A DNA stretch of 64,000 bases from JAJVID01 sp963743425 (GTDB lineage: Bacteria; Acidobacteriota; Blastocatellia; RBC074). Under the pieces are notes generated by a model that was not told the DNA's origin, did not search any database, and saw only the letters and a list, made by a program, of their open reading frames with translations. The stretch lies in the NCBI GenBank assembly GCA_963743425.1, contig CAVUPU010000008.1, positions 1-64,000 on the forward strand. The letters run 5' to 3'. Below, in pieces: positions 30,435 through 39,108 of this stretch (its first letter is position 1; the number at the start of each line of letters is the position of its first letter). The position numbers and the translations under genes are program-made.

Positions 30435-31313
30435 CTACTCGCCTCGCGCCACCGACGCCCGGATAAAATCGACCATGCCGCTTACAAACTTCTCGCCGGC
30501 GCTTCCGAACAGGAAATGATCTCCGCCTTCGACGATGACCAGTCGCTTCGGATCGCGGGCCGACTCGTAAAGCTTGCGCCCCTGTTCGACCGGGATGACC
30601 GGGTCGTTTGTTCCGTGCGCGATCAGCGCCGGGCATTTCACGTCGGCGATTTTGCGCTCCGATTCGAAGCGGTTCTTTGCCAGGACGTGCAATTGTCGCG
30701 GTAGCCACGGAAACGAGATCGCGCCCATGTCGCTCGCCGAACTCAAACCCGATTCGACGATCAAAGCCCCGCAGGGGCGTCGCGACGCGAGATCGATCGC
30801 CGCGGTCGTGCCGAGCGATTGGCCGTATAGCGCGAGCTTTTCAGTCTTCACGCCGCGCTCGCTCACGAGGTGATCGTAAAAGGCCTCGGTGTCGGCATAG
30901 AGTCCCCATTCGTCCGTCAGACGACCCTCGCTGCGTCCGTAGCCGCGGTAATCGAAGATCATCGTGTCGAAACCGCGTACGGTCAGTTCCTGCGCGACCC
31001 AGACGACATTGGACAAATTGCCTCCGTTGCCGTGGCAATAGAGCACGGTCGCAATCGCGGGCCGCTCCTTTGCGCGAAGAAACCATCCGTGCGCGCGCTC
31101 GCCGTTTGCGACTTTTACCCATACCTCTTCGCCGTTCGCGGGCAGTGTCCAATCAGGCCCCGGAACGTAAGGCTCCGGATGGTAGGTCGCCATAAATTCA
31201 AGCTGCCGCAGAACGAAGAATAGAACCACGGCCACAACTGGCAGGTAGATCAGCATGCGAACCCATCTAGGGAGGCGGGAGGATTTTCTTGATTTGGGGA
31301 GGCCGTCTTTCAT
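30435..31313 (-). CDS. Alpha/beta hydrolase with N-terminal membrane anchor
   Basis: A 292-residue serine hydrolase of the BEM46/YheT-like type. An N-terminal hydrophobic helix (LIYLPVVAVVLFFVL) probably anchors it facing the periplasm. The fold markers are clear: the oxyanion/His region in YCHGNGGNLSN, the nucleophile Ser in LYGQSLGTTAA, Asp in HGTNDPVIP and His in GGDHFLFG. Substrate is not predictable. It is convergent with carA by 11 bases. Confidence 0.88.
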   Translation of the reverse strand: MKDGLPKSRKSSRLPRWVRMLIYLPVVAVVLFFVLRQLEFMATYHPEPYVPGPDWTLPANGEEVWVKVANGERAHGWFLRAKERPAIATVLYCHGNGGNLSNVVWVAQELTVRGFDTMIFDYRGYGRSEGRLTDEWGLYADTEAFYDHLVSERGVKTEKLALYGQSLGTTAAIDLASRRPCGALIVESGLSSASDMGAISFPWLPRQLHVLAKNRFESERKIADVKCPALIAHGTNDPVIPVEQGRKLYESARDPKRLVIVEGGDHFLFGSAGEKFVSGMVDFIRASVARGE

Positions 31314-31489
31314 TGCTCAATGAACGCGCGATTATACTCTATGTGTTCAACAGCCCGGAGCTGCGGGGCAAATTATACGAATGAGATTCGATTCTTGAAA
31401 GGCGTGTTGGTCGGGCAAAGTCTTGACGCTGCCGGAGCCTGAGGTTATTTTGCGGCCGTTCGAGCGTCATTTCGGAAAGCAGGTGTCAC

Positions 31490-32737
31490 ATGCCAGACCG
31501 TCGCAATTTTCTTCCGGCGATGTCGAGCGTCCCATTCATCGGCTGGCTGTTCGCTTCGAGAGCAATCGCCGGCGCGCCGAAACCGGCCAGGCGCGATTAC
31601 TTCAAACAGTTGAACGTTCGCCCGTTCATCAACGCGGCGGGGACGTTCACCACGCTGACGGCGTCGTTGATGTGGCCCGAAGTCGTCGACGCGATGAATT
31701 ACGCCTCGAAAACCTTCGTGCCGCTCAACGATCTGCAGGACGCGGTAGGCAAACATGTCGCCGAACTGATCGGTTGCGAAGCGGCGATGATCACTTCGGG
31801 CGCCGCCGCCGCGTTGACAGTCGGCACGGCGGCCTGCGTCGCCGGCAAGAATCCCGATTGGATCAAAAGCATTCCCGACCTGGCCGGGACGGGAATGAAG
31901 AGCGAAGTGATAGTCCAGAAGTCGCACCGCTACGGCTACGACCACGCCGTGCGCAACTGCGGCGTCAAGATGATCGAGGTCGAAACCGCGGACGAACTGG
32001 AGAGAGCGGTCAACGAAAAGACCGCGATGATGCTCTTCTTCAACGACGCCGATCCGACAGGCAAGATCAAGATCGAAGAGTTTGTTGCGCTCGGCAAGAA
32101 GCGCAACATTCCCACTTTCAACGACGCAGCGGCTGACGTGCCGCCGACCGAGAACCTGTTGAAATACACGAAGATGGGCTTCGACCTCGTGACGTTTTCC
32201 GGCGGCAAGGGGATGCGTGGGCCTCAGAGCGCGGGGTTGCTGCTGGGCCGCAAAGACCTGATCGAGGCCGCGCGGTTGAACTGCTCGCCCAACAGCGACT
32301 CGATCGGCCGCGGGATGAAGGTCAATAAGGAAGAGATGTTGGGAATGATGGTCGCCGTCGAGATGTACCTGAAGCGCGACGCCGAGGCCGAATGGAAAGA
32401 GTGGGAGCGCCGCGCCAAATTGATCACCGACAGCGTGGCGAAAGTCGCGGCCATCGAGGCCGAAATTCACGTCCCGCCCATCGCCAATCACGTCCCGGCC
32501 GTGCGGTTGACCTGGGAGGAGGCCGCCTTGCCTCTGACGGCCGATGACGCGCGCAATCAACTGCGCGAAGGCAAGCCGTCCATCGAGATCGCGCCCAACG
32601 CATCGCCGGCAAATGCCGAAAAACAGGAGATCGGAGTCGGCGTGTGGCAGATGCAGCCGGGCGAGGCTGAGATCGTCGCGCGGCGGCTGCGCGAAGTCTT
32701 CAGCGGCCTGAAGAGGGGAGTGGGGAGTGGGGAGTGA
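31490..32737 (+). CDS. Exported SelA-like PLP-dependent enzyme
   Basis: A fold-type I PLP enzyme related to SelA/D-glucosaminate-6-phosphate ammonia-lyase rather than to a true selenocysteine synthase. The PLP-binding Lys lies in TFSGGKGMRGPQSAG, and upstream ALIGCEAAMITSGAAAALTVG and FNDADPTGKI fit the family. The N-terminus has a twin-arginine start (DRRNFLPAMSSV) followed by a hydrophobic stretch, so it may be folded in the cytosol and exported by Tat. No tRNA-Sec or selD is visible. The last residues (GVGSGE) are encoded by the heptamer repeat, so the true C-terminus may be shorter in relatives. Function in vivo is uncertain. Confidence 0.78.
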   Translation: MPDRRNFLPAMSSVPFIGWLFASRAIAGAPKPARRDYFKQLNVRPFINAAGTFTTLTASLMWPEVVDAMNYASKTFVPLNDLQDAVGKHVAELIGCEAAMITSGAAAALTVGTAACVAGKNPDWIKSIPDLAGTGMKSEVIVQKSHRYGYDHAVRNCGVKMIEVETADELERAVNEKTAMMLFFNDADPTGKIKIEEFVALGKKRNIPTFNDAAADVPPTENLLKYTKMGFDLVTFSGGKGMRGPQSAGLLLGRKDLIEAARLNCSPNSDSIGRGMKVNKEEMLGMMVAVEMYLKRDAEAEWKEWERRAKLITDSVAKVAAIEAEIHVPPIANHVPAVRLTWEEAALPLTADDARNQLREGKPSIEIAPNASPANAEKQEIGVGVWQMQPGEAEIVARRLREVFSGLKRGVGSGE

Positions 32738-32822
32738 GGAATAGGGAGTGGGGAGTGGGGAGTGGGGAGCAATAATATCTTGTCCCCACTCCCCACTCCC
32801 CACTCCCTATTCCCTACTCCCC
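32714..32822. repeat. Heptamer-array inverted repeat, copy 3
   Basis: GGGGAGT units (32714-32769) face CCCCACT units (32783-32822). The array overlaps the 3' end of the SelA-like gene and ends two bases before the stop of the opposite-strand esterase gene, filling the convergent gap completely. Confidence 0.92.
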
Positions 32823-32823
32823 G

Positions 32824-34341
32824 CTAATTGGCCGCCGCCGCTTTGGGCCGGCGTTTGTGCGCGTCGAACCAGTCGAAGATGTCTTTGAACGCCGGAACAA
32901 CCACGTCGCCATGATTGCCGCCGGGGACTTCGATGTATTTGATCTCGACGCCAAGCTCTTTGCCGGCCCTGACCATCTTGCGGGATTCTTCGACGGGCAC
33001 GGTCGGGTCTTTGTCGCCGTGAACGACTATCCAGGGAACGTGAGTGATCGCTTTCAGTTTGGGTCTCGAGAAAGGGGTCCCTCCGCCCGCAATCGGCGCG
33101 ATCGCCGCGAAGAGGTCGGGGTTGTTGACCGCGACTGACCACGAACCGTACCCTCCCATCGAATGGCCCATCAGATAGACGCGGTCGTCATCAATCGAAA
33201 AGTCGCGCTTCAGCTCCTTGATCACGTCGATCACGTCGCGTTCGGCCGAGGCCATGTACATCGAATACGGCCCCCGGCCTTTCGGGCAGACGACGATATA
33301 ACCTCGCTCTTCGGCGACGCGGCGGATCGCGCCGTTGTCGTAACCCGCGAAGAAGCTGTTCTCGTCCCCTCCCATTCCGTGCAAGGCGACGATCATCGGC
33401 CATCTCTTCTTCGCGTCGTAATTCGCCGGGATATAAAACCGATAAGGCTGCGCTGTGTCGTCGATGGCCGACCGGTAGGCCCAGTGAATATCGCCGCGCC
33501 TCGCGCGCAGTGGATGTTCGCCCTTCTCTATTCTGTCGAGCGTCGCCGAAGCGGCGCCGATCGCGCCCTTAACGTCGGCGCGTTCTACCGACAGCCGCCC
33601 CGAATTGGCCATTTCAACCATTGAAGCGGCGTATTCGACCGCAGGGATCGCGAACAACAGGTCAGCCTTCTTGTCCGCTATCAACTTTGCGGCGACCGAC
33701 GCTGCGCGGGTTTTGAGCGATGCGGCCCGGGCGTTCAATCCTCGCGCGATGAGGACGGGCGCCGATTTGACGATGGGTTCGCCGTCTTTCGGCCTGAGCG
33801 TCAGCGCGAGCAGATAATTGCCGTCGGCCAGTTCGGGAATCGCGGCTTCGATTGAAACCGGTTTCGTGAAGTCAGGCTCGATGCCCGTGAGCTTCTCCAG
33901 CTCTTTTTCCTGTTTTGAATCTTTCAACGAGATCGAGCCGCTGAGCTTGCCCGCGATCGGCTCGTCAGGAGTGAACAACTGCGAGATCATGATCCGCGCC
34001 TTGTCGCCCGGATCGAAGATGGCGCGGTCGAGTTTGATTTGCGTCGCCACGCCCAGCTCGCGCGACGGCGTCCACGGCTGATTGCGGATCAGCGCCATCG
34101 CGCGCGAGTAATATTTGACCGCCTCGCCGTATTTCTGACCGCTCGTCGCGGTCCTGGCTTTGGCTTCAAGCTCCTCGACCAATTTGCGTGTTTCGTCGCT
34201 CATCCGCTCGGTGTTTTTCAGCGTGCGGAATCTGACCGAAAGACCCAGCGTGGTCGCCGCGTCCTGCGCCTGAATCGGAATGACGGCGAATGAGAACGCG
34301 AATAATAAAGCTGCGAATAAACCTGCAATCAAGTGTTTCAT
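32824..34341 (-). CDS. Secreted esterase/prolyl-oligopeptidase-like hydrolase
   Basis: A 505-residue exported protein with signal peptide (IAGLFAALLFAFSFAVIPIQAQD). The first half is a non-catalytic region with a coiled-coil-like segment (ELEAKARTATSGQKYGE). The C-terminal alpha/beta hydrolase domain has the oxyanion motif LHGMGGDENSF, Ser in LMGHSMGGYGSW, Asp in VHGDKDPTVP and His in VPGGNHGDV. This architecture occurs in PHB-depolymerase/feruloyl-esterase-like proteins of this phylum. Substrate unknown; it is convergent with the SelA-like gene. Confidence 0.85.
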   Translation of the reverse strand: MKHLIAGLFAALLFAFSFAVIPIQAQDAATTLGLSVRFRTLKNTERMSDETRKLVEELEAKARTATSGQKYGEAVKYYSRAMALIRNQPWTPSRELGVATQIKLDRAIFDPGDKARIMISQLFTPDEPIAGKLSGSISLKDSKQEKELEKLTGIEPDFTKPVSIEAAIPELADGNYLLALTLRPKDGEPIVKSAPVLIARGLNARAASLKTRAASVAAKLIADKKADLLFAIPAVEYAASMVEMANSGRLSVERADVKGAIGAASATLDRIEKGEHPLRARRGDIHWAYRSAIDDTAQPYRFYIPANYDAKKRWPMIVALHGMGGDENSFFAGYDNGAIRRVAEERGYIVVCPKGRGPYSMYMASAERDVIDVIKELKRDFSIDDDRVYLMGHSMGGYGSWSVAVNNPDLFAAIAPIAGGGTPFSRPKLKAITHVPWIVVHGDKDPTVPVEESRKMVRAGKELGVEIKYIEVPGGNHGDVVVPAFKDIFDWFDAHKRRPKAAAAN

Positions 34342-34494
34342 TTACCCCTCCCTCAAAATCAATAAACGAGTGACCGTCGGGATTGGGCGTAATGCTAGCA
34401 TACGAACGCCACGTTCGCGCGCCCGCCCACAAGCGCCTTCGATGAAATTATTTGATGACCAACGCGTCAAAGGCGGGTAGCGGGATGTTTCCAC

Positions 34495-35835
34495 TCAATT
34501 GCTTAATTCTCGATGTATTGCCTCTCCGAGATATTCTTTGTAAACCAGCTTGAACATTTCTTTCAGTTCGATCTTCGACTCTGAATCCTTTTTAGGCGCG
34601 ATCTTCGAGACCTCGTGAAATCCGAGCGCCCGGTAGCTTTCAAACTGCGTTTCGCTGTACATCTGATCGCCAGTTGATTCGTGCGGGAAGGCAGGGTTGG
34701 CCCTGGCATAATTTTGGACGTCGGCAGGCTCAACGCCATACAAGGTTGGCTTGATGTACAGCAGGAACCCGTCAATCCCGCCTTCGTCAACTTCGGAGTA
34801 GTGAATGCGTCCGACCGCGCAATATTTCTTCCCTTTCTCTTCCTGGCGGTCTTTGACGAAAGTCGGAATCTTCTCCTCGCGCGGGCTGATAGGAATTGAA
34901 TCGAGCGTGATGGGGATGCCCAGGTCGGTGCGGATTTTGCTCATCGCATTGCCGAGGCTCTCGAAATCGAAGTCCTTGTCCTGGCTGCCGTCGCTGACGA
35001 CGATGAAATGACACCGGCGCAAGACCATCTCGTAGAGGCCCAGGTTTTCAAAATGCCCGCCGTCTGAAAGATAGACGTACGGACGATTGTTATTCGTCCG
35101 GCCCAGGGTTTCGTTGAGCAATGGCTGTGGCGCGAACATGGGGCCTGGATGCGAATGCGTGGACTCGCCTGCTTGACCAGGATTGCCCAGCCACCATCCC
35201 AGCCGGATGTTGAACAACGCCATCAGAAACGTCACGACCGGCGACGAGTGATAACCCATATTTGGGCTGGCCGCAGCGCCGGAAATGGCCATTGACGTGC
35301 CGAGCGAGATTGCGCTGCTTCGCATTCGGCCGATGGCGTAATTCTTCGATCTGCGATAGCCGACTTCGAAAAGACTGCCGGCATGCAGCGGCGAAACGGT
35401 GAAGGATTGAGCTTTACGGTCCTGCCACGCCAACTCTTCGTCCTTGACCAGGTTGAGCGCCATGTTGACGACGTGCAACGGGCGGGCTTCATACAGGTTT
35501 TCAGGAACGGGCGCGATCAGGCCGTCAAAGGCCGCTTCGAGCGTCATAGCGTTGATGCGCAGTTTTTCAACCAGGACGGGCCGAGGGATTGGCAGCTTAT
35601 TAAGTGTAAGCCTCGGGATCATTGGTTGGTTATCTATCAACCTCTGGATATTGGAATATTCCTCCTTCTTCTGCAACTGTTTTCGCGCATTTCTGAAGTC
35701 GCCGTCCTTATGAAGTGGGGGGCCGTGGATGATCCGATTGAAGTTGTCGGTCAATGCCATCCGCACCTCCTTTTCGATCTCACTTATTGGTGGGACATTA
35801 TTGGCGCACATCATCCCGTTGTATCTCTCCAACAA
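34495..35835 (-). CDS. Patatin-like phospholipase, C-terminal half
   Basis: Second part of a patatin-family lipid hydrolase. It carries the catalytic Asp in YVYLSDGGHFENLGLYE, the DGG motif that pairs with the Ser in the preceding gene, and PLHVVNMALNLV. On its own it lacks the GGG oxyanion box and the nucleophile, so it cannot be a complete patatin. It overlaps the upstream gene (35798-37318) by 38 bases in another frame and starts at a TTG, and the same frame stays open upstream (WSGLSQRTQDLLERYNG). It is therefore either a frameshifted second half of one protein or a translationally coupled subunit. Confidence 0.75.
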   Translation of the reverse strand: MLERYNGMMCANNVPPISEIEKEVRMALTDNFNRIIHGPPLHKDGDFRNARKQLQKKEEYSNIQRLIDNQPMIPRLTLNKLPIPRPVLVEKLRINAMTLEAAFDGLIAPVPENLYEARPLHVVNMALNLVKDEELAWQDRKAQSFTVSPLHAGSLFEVGYRRSKNYAIGRMRSSAISLGTSMAISGAAASPNMGYHSSPVVTFLMALFNIRLGWWLGNPGQAGESTHSHPGPMFAPQPLLNETLGRTNNNRPYVYLSDGGHFENLGLYEMVLRRCHFIVVSDGSQDKDFDFESLGNAMSKIRTDLGIPITLDSIPISPREEKIPTFVKDRQEEKGKKYCAVGRIHYSEVDEGGIDGFLLYIKPTLYGVEPADVQNYARANPAFPHESTGDQMYSETQFESYRALGFHEVSKIAPKKDSESKIELKEMFKLVYKEYLGEAIHRELSN

Positions 35836-37318
35836 ATCTTGCGTGCGTTGTGAAAGGCCCGACCAGAATCCAGCCTCCGGCGCGGCCCACCCATTCTCGG
35901 TCGGCGTCGTTCATGTAAAAACTCGCCAGTCCTATAAATACCGTCGCGGCCCCCAGGAACGCTAACAAGAAGAGCGGCGGCGCAAAACAAGCGTACATCG
36001 CGACGTTGAGATGGTTCCCAAACTGGATGATGACCGGATGCTGGAAAGCCCTTGCGATCATCCACAGGCATAACCCGCCGAGCGCGCCGGTCACAACGCC
36101 ATAGATGAAATCGAGTATGCCTGAAAGATATCGCTTCTTGAGTATTTGCGGCGCAAAGATCCGGGACACCAAAACGCCGAGAAATTGGAGCGTAACTCCG
36201 AAAGCAATGAACCCCCATGGGTTTTGCTGGTTGAAATAGTTTCGAGGCTCGAAACCGAAGAGGGAGAGCCAGAGAGGGGATTTGACGGGATTGTGGATCC
36301 ACAACCAGTAGAGCGCGCTTGCAATCGCTGTAACAACCAGACAGCCCAAGCCGAATACGAGAAACCAGCCTTCGCTCCGCAGCTTTTGTAAGAACTTTCG
36401 GAACGGCCCTCTTCGTATCAGGTCGGCCAGACTTGGCCGGTTGATGATGACATAGGCAATCGAGATGACGCCGGACAGAAAGCCGACCCAGAAGATAGAA
36501 TTGACCCAACCCCATGTAGGCTCGTTCCAGGCCAGCGCTGACATCCATAATCTGGGTAGCGACAAGACCACCGCCATCAACGGAATCAACACCAGCCAGT
36601 TCAGTAACAGATTGCGCAGGTAGATTCCCACCAGCGTCCATGTGTCCGCCGAAAGCAGGCCGAGCTTGGGACTCATGTAGTTGCTGTAACGGCGCAGATG
36701 AAGGATCGGCTCCGGCTCGGGGCTGAGAGGCGATTTGTCATCGTGTTTTCCTTCAAGCCCCTTCTGAACCTCTTCCATCCCGCGCCTGTGCGCCCACGCT
36801 GAAAACCAACTGCCCAGATATCCGCCGCCTGAAACGGTGGAGAGGAAGTGAAATTCGCCGAGGTTCAGACGACTCGCCAGTCCTTGCAGCACACCCAGAC
36901 CGAATGTCGCGCTGCGGATGCCGCCGCCGGAGAAACAGAGGGCAGCCCGTTTCACATCGCTCCGGTGCAGCCGCTGGAAAAAGTCTTTTACCAATTCCTC
37001 CTCGATCCGCTTATCGCGCTCTTTCTGGTCCACCAGATTCTCGAACTTGTTTTTTACCTGTTCACGCTTTTTCTCTGCCGATTTGCATAATTCCTCTGCC
37101 GATTTGAGCAATAATTCGCGCCGTTCATTGGTTTTGGGCAATTCCTCCGCCAGTTCGCGCAATTCCTTCGCCAGTTTATGCTTGCCGGTGATAGCGCCAG
37201 GATTCGTCATGTCATCAAGGTAGAGCGGCTTGAGACCATGCGTTTTTGCTTGGTGCTCATACTCCGCAACCAGGACATCGAAGAGCAACAAATGGGGAGA
37301 GTTGTTTTGCATGGGCAT
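35798..37318 (-). CDS. Patatin-like phospholipase, N-terminal half with membrane helices
   Basis: First part of a patatin-like phospholipase. After a charged coiled-coil N-terminus (ELREL..., ending EELVKDFFQRLHR) it carries the oxyanion box FSGGGIRSATFGLGVLQGL and the nucleophile Ser in STVSGGGYLGSW. The second half contains about six hydrophobic helices, a layout seen in large membrane patatins of Myxococcota and related bacteria. The catalytic Asp is missing and lies in the next gene. It follows two envelope-protein genes on the same strand, so an operon is likely. Probably acts on membrane phospholipids; target unknown. Confidence 0.8.
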   Translation of the reverse strand: MPMQNNSPHLLLFDVLVAEYEHQAKTHGLKPLYLDDMTNPGAITGKHKLAKELRELAEELPKTNERRELLLKSAEELCKSAEKKREQVKNKFENLVDQKERDKRIEEELVKDFFQRLHRSDVKRAALCFSGGGIRSATFGLGVLQGLASRLNLGEFHFLSTVSGGGYLGSWFSAWAHRRGMEEVQKGLEGKHDDKSPLSPEPEPILHLRRYSNYMSPKLGLLSADTWTLVGIYLRNLLLNWLVLIPLMAVVLSLPRLWMSALAWNEPTWGWVNSIFWVGFLSGVISIAYVIINRPSLADLIRRGPFRKFLQKLRSEGWFLVFGLGCLVVTAIASALYWLWIHNPVKSPLWLSLFGFEPRNYFNQQNPWGFIAFGVTLQFLGVLVSRIFAPQILKKRYLSGILDFIYGVVTGALGGLCLWMIARAFQHPVIIQFGNHLNVAMYACFAPPLFLLAFLGAATVFIGLASFYMNDADREWVGRAGGWILVGPFTTHARFVGEIQRDDVRQ

Positions 37319-37374
37319 GGGAGCCTCCGGTCGTTTGTTGGCAGAGGAAGAGGGCGCAAGCCTACAGCGCCCTG

Positions 37375-38973
37375 TTATTGTGTCAGTCCTTTAATGCGAA
37401 TGATCGAGCCGAAGAAGAATTTCAATTGATCCGGGCCGTAACCGGCGTTGACCTCAACGCCGAAAATCGGCGTGAAATCCCTTTGTTCGCCGAACGTAGT
37501 GCTGAGTCCTTGCGGAACGATCATCAGTTTGCCGATGAAGCGGTTTTGAGTATTGTGGTGGCCGGTGAACTTGCCATTGGAATCGACGTTGGGAGCAAGT
37601 CCCTTGAGCGCCTCGTAGTTGCCGCGAGCCATAATGCTTCGAAGATAGAGGCTTCTGTTTAAGAGGAAGATGTTCATGTGCATGCCGTATTCTTTGTATT
37701 GCTTTATGTCATTGTCTATCTTCGCGGCTTCTCCGATATTGATCGGTTGGTCATTGTCCTCGACGCTGGTCGTTTCGCCCTGTGTCTCATTCTTGGAGAG
37801 CACGGTCGAGCCGCCCCAGGCGCCATACGGTCCCAATTGGACGTTGCGACTGATCTTGAAGTCCCACCAAAGCTGGGTTTCGATGTTGAAAGTTTTGCGC
37901 GAAACGATGAATGGATCGAAACTCGGAGCGGTTGCAAAATCCTTCTCAGACGCCACGCGGGCGTCGGCTTGAAAGACGCCCTGGAAGCGCACATTCCATT
38001 GCCCTCTTTTGAACGGATTGCTTCGCCTATAGCTTTGATCGCTTCTGATGGGTTCTCCGTATTTATCGATCATCCTGCGGTAGAACATCTTTCCGTGTTT
38101 GAGCCTACATCGCTTTTCCATCTCTTCCGAGGTCAGTTTTTCCGAGTCGCATTTCTCAATCCGGTATCCTTCCTCATCAATGGTGTGGCCGAGGGTGTCC
38201 ACTTTCAGACCGTCGCCATTCTTCTCTGCGAAATGCCCGAACCTGTAGCCGCCGACGAAGCCGAAGAAAGGATCGGCCTGAGAAAATTCTTTCGACTGTT
38301 GCGACATCACAATTCCGCCAATCAAGTAACCGACCGGCGTCCCGCGTTTCGGATCGGACGGGATAGTCTTTTCATTCGAAAAGAAGCTCGTGACGGGTTT
38401 GTTGTCCTCTGTTGTGTATGTCTGCCTGACTTTGACACGGTCGCCCGGAATGAGATCGGGCACATTCAGGTTGTAGGTTCCTTCGGCGCTGGAGGTTGTC
38501 GTCCAGGCGTTTTTGTCGTTGACCAGGACTTCGACCTGGGCGCCGGGCTTGGCTCCGCTGCCGGAAATTACATTTGACCGCCGGCTCAGCGATTCGTCGT
38601 CCAGGGTTGGTGGTCGGTTGGTATCGTCCTGTCGTTCATTGTCCGGAGCGCCGGCGGGCGCGTTGATCAGGGTTGTAATCACATTCTGCAACTCTCCGGA
38701 GCTCAACTTAACCGGCAGAACGGCGAGCTTCTTCAAATCACTCAGTCGATCCTTGCGGTTCTTCAAGACAGGTTCGAGGCTGGCGCGCAAGGAACCCGAG
38801 ATCGAGGGGTCGTTGATAAAATTCTCTAGCTTCTGAATTTCATCATCGGCTCTTTGAATCGCCTTGTCGAGATCGGACGGCGCCGGTTGCTGGGCGAAGG
38901 CGGCGGCGCTATTGAGTAGAAGAAGGCAGGCGAATGCGATGGTGGCGCATAAGCACGCAGGGGGAGTTTTCAT
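37375..38973 (-). CDS. Envelope protein with coiled coil, Ig-like domain and barrel-like C-terminus
   Basis: A 532-residue exported protein; the start at 38973 (MKTPPACLCATIAFA) has AAGGAAGGA upstream and gives a signal peptide. Residues 35-110 form a coiled coil (DKAIQRADDEIQKLENF). Residues about 150-220 look like a bacterial Ig-like/Big domain (SGSGAKPGAQVEVLVNDK). The remainder contains short amphipathic strands (FFGFVGGYRFG, WNVRFQGVFQADA, LWWDFKISRNVQLGPYG, ending FFGSIIRIKGLTQ), consistent with an outer-membrane barrel. It belongs to the minus-strand patatin cassette and may carry or expose the phospholipase; this is inference from gene order. Confidence 0.65.
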   Translation of the reverse strand: MKTPPACLCATIAFACLLLLNSAAAFAQQPAPSDLDKAIQRADDEIQKLENFINDPSISGSLRASLEPVLKNRKDRLSDLKKLAVLPVKLSSGELQNVITTLINAPAGAPDNERQDDTNRPPTLDDESLSRRSNVISGSGAKPGAQVEVLVNDKNAWTTTSSAEGTYNLNVPDLIPGDRVKVRQTYTTEDNKPVTSFFSNEKTIPSDPKRGTPVGYLIGGIVMSQQSKEFSQADPFFGFVGGYRFGHFAEKNGDGLKVDTLGHTIDEEGYRIEKCDSEKLTSEEMEKRCRLKHGKMFYRRMIDKYGEPIRSDQSYRRSNPFKRGQWNVRFQGVFQADARVASEKDFATAPSFDPFIVSRKTFNIETQLWWDFKISRNVQLGPYGAWGGSTVLSKNETQGETTSVEDNDQPINIGEAAKIDNDIKQYKEYGMHMNIFLLNRSLYLRSIMARGNYEALKGLAPNVDSNGKFTGHHNTQNRFIGKLMIVPQGLSTTFGEQRDFTPIFGVEVNAGYGPDQLKFFFGSIIRIKGLTQ

Positions 38974-39108
38974 TTGATCCTTCCTTTGGCAATGGCCTCT
39001 GGCAATAGTCTCGTTCAGGAAGGGCCTGAGCGAAGCCGGGGTCGAACTGACTGATATCAACGCAGGCAAAATCTACATCAGCTTTTTGATGATAGTCAAT
39101 CGTTTTAA

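Noticed and set aside
31490..32737. Selenocysteine synthase (SelA) proper
   Set aside because: No selB, selD or tRNA-Sec was seen, and the N-terminus is a likely export signal; the motifs fit the wider SelA-like PLP group.
31445..32803. Long minus-strand open frame opposite the SelA-like gene
   Set aside because: Antisense shadow without a recognisable domain; begins inside the heptamer repeat.
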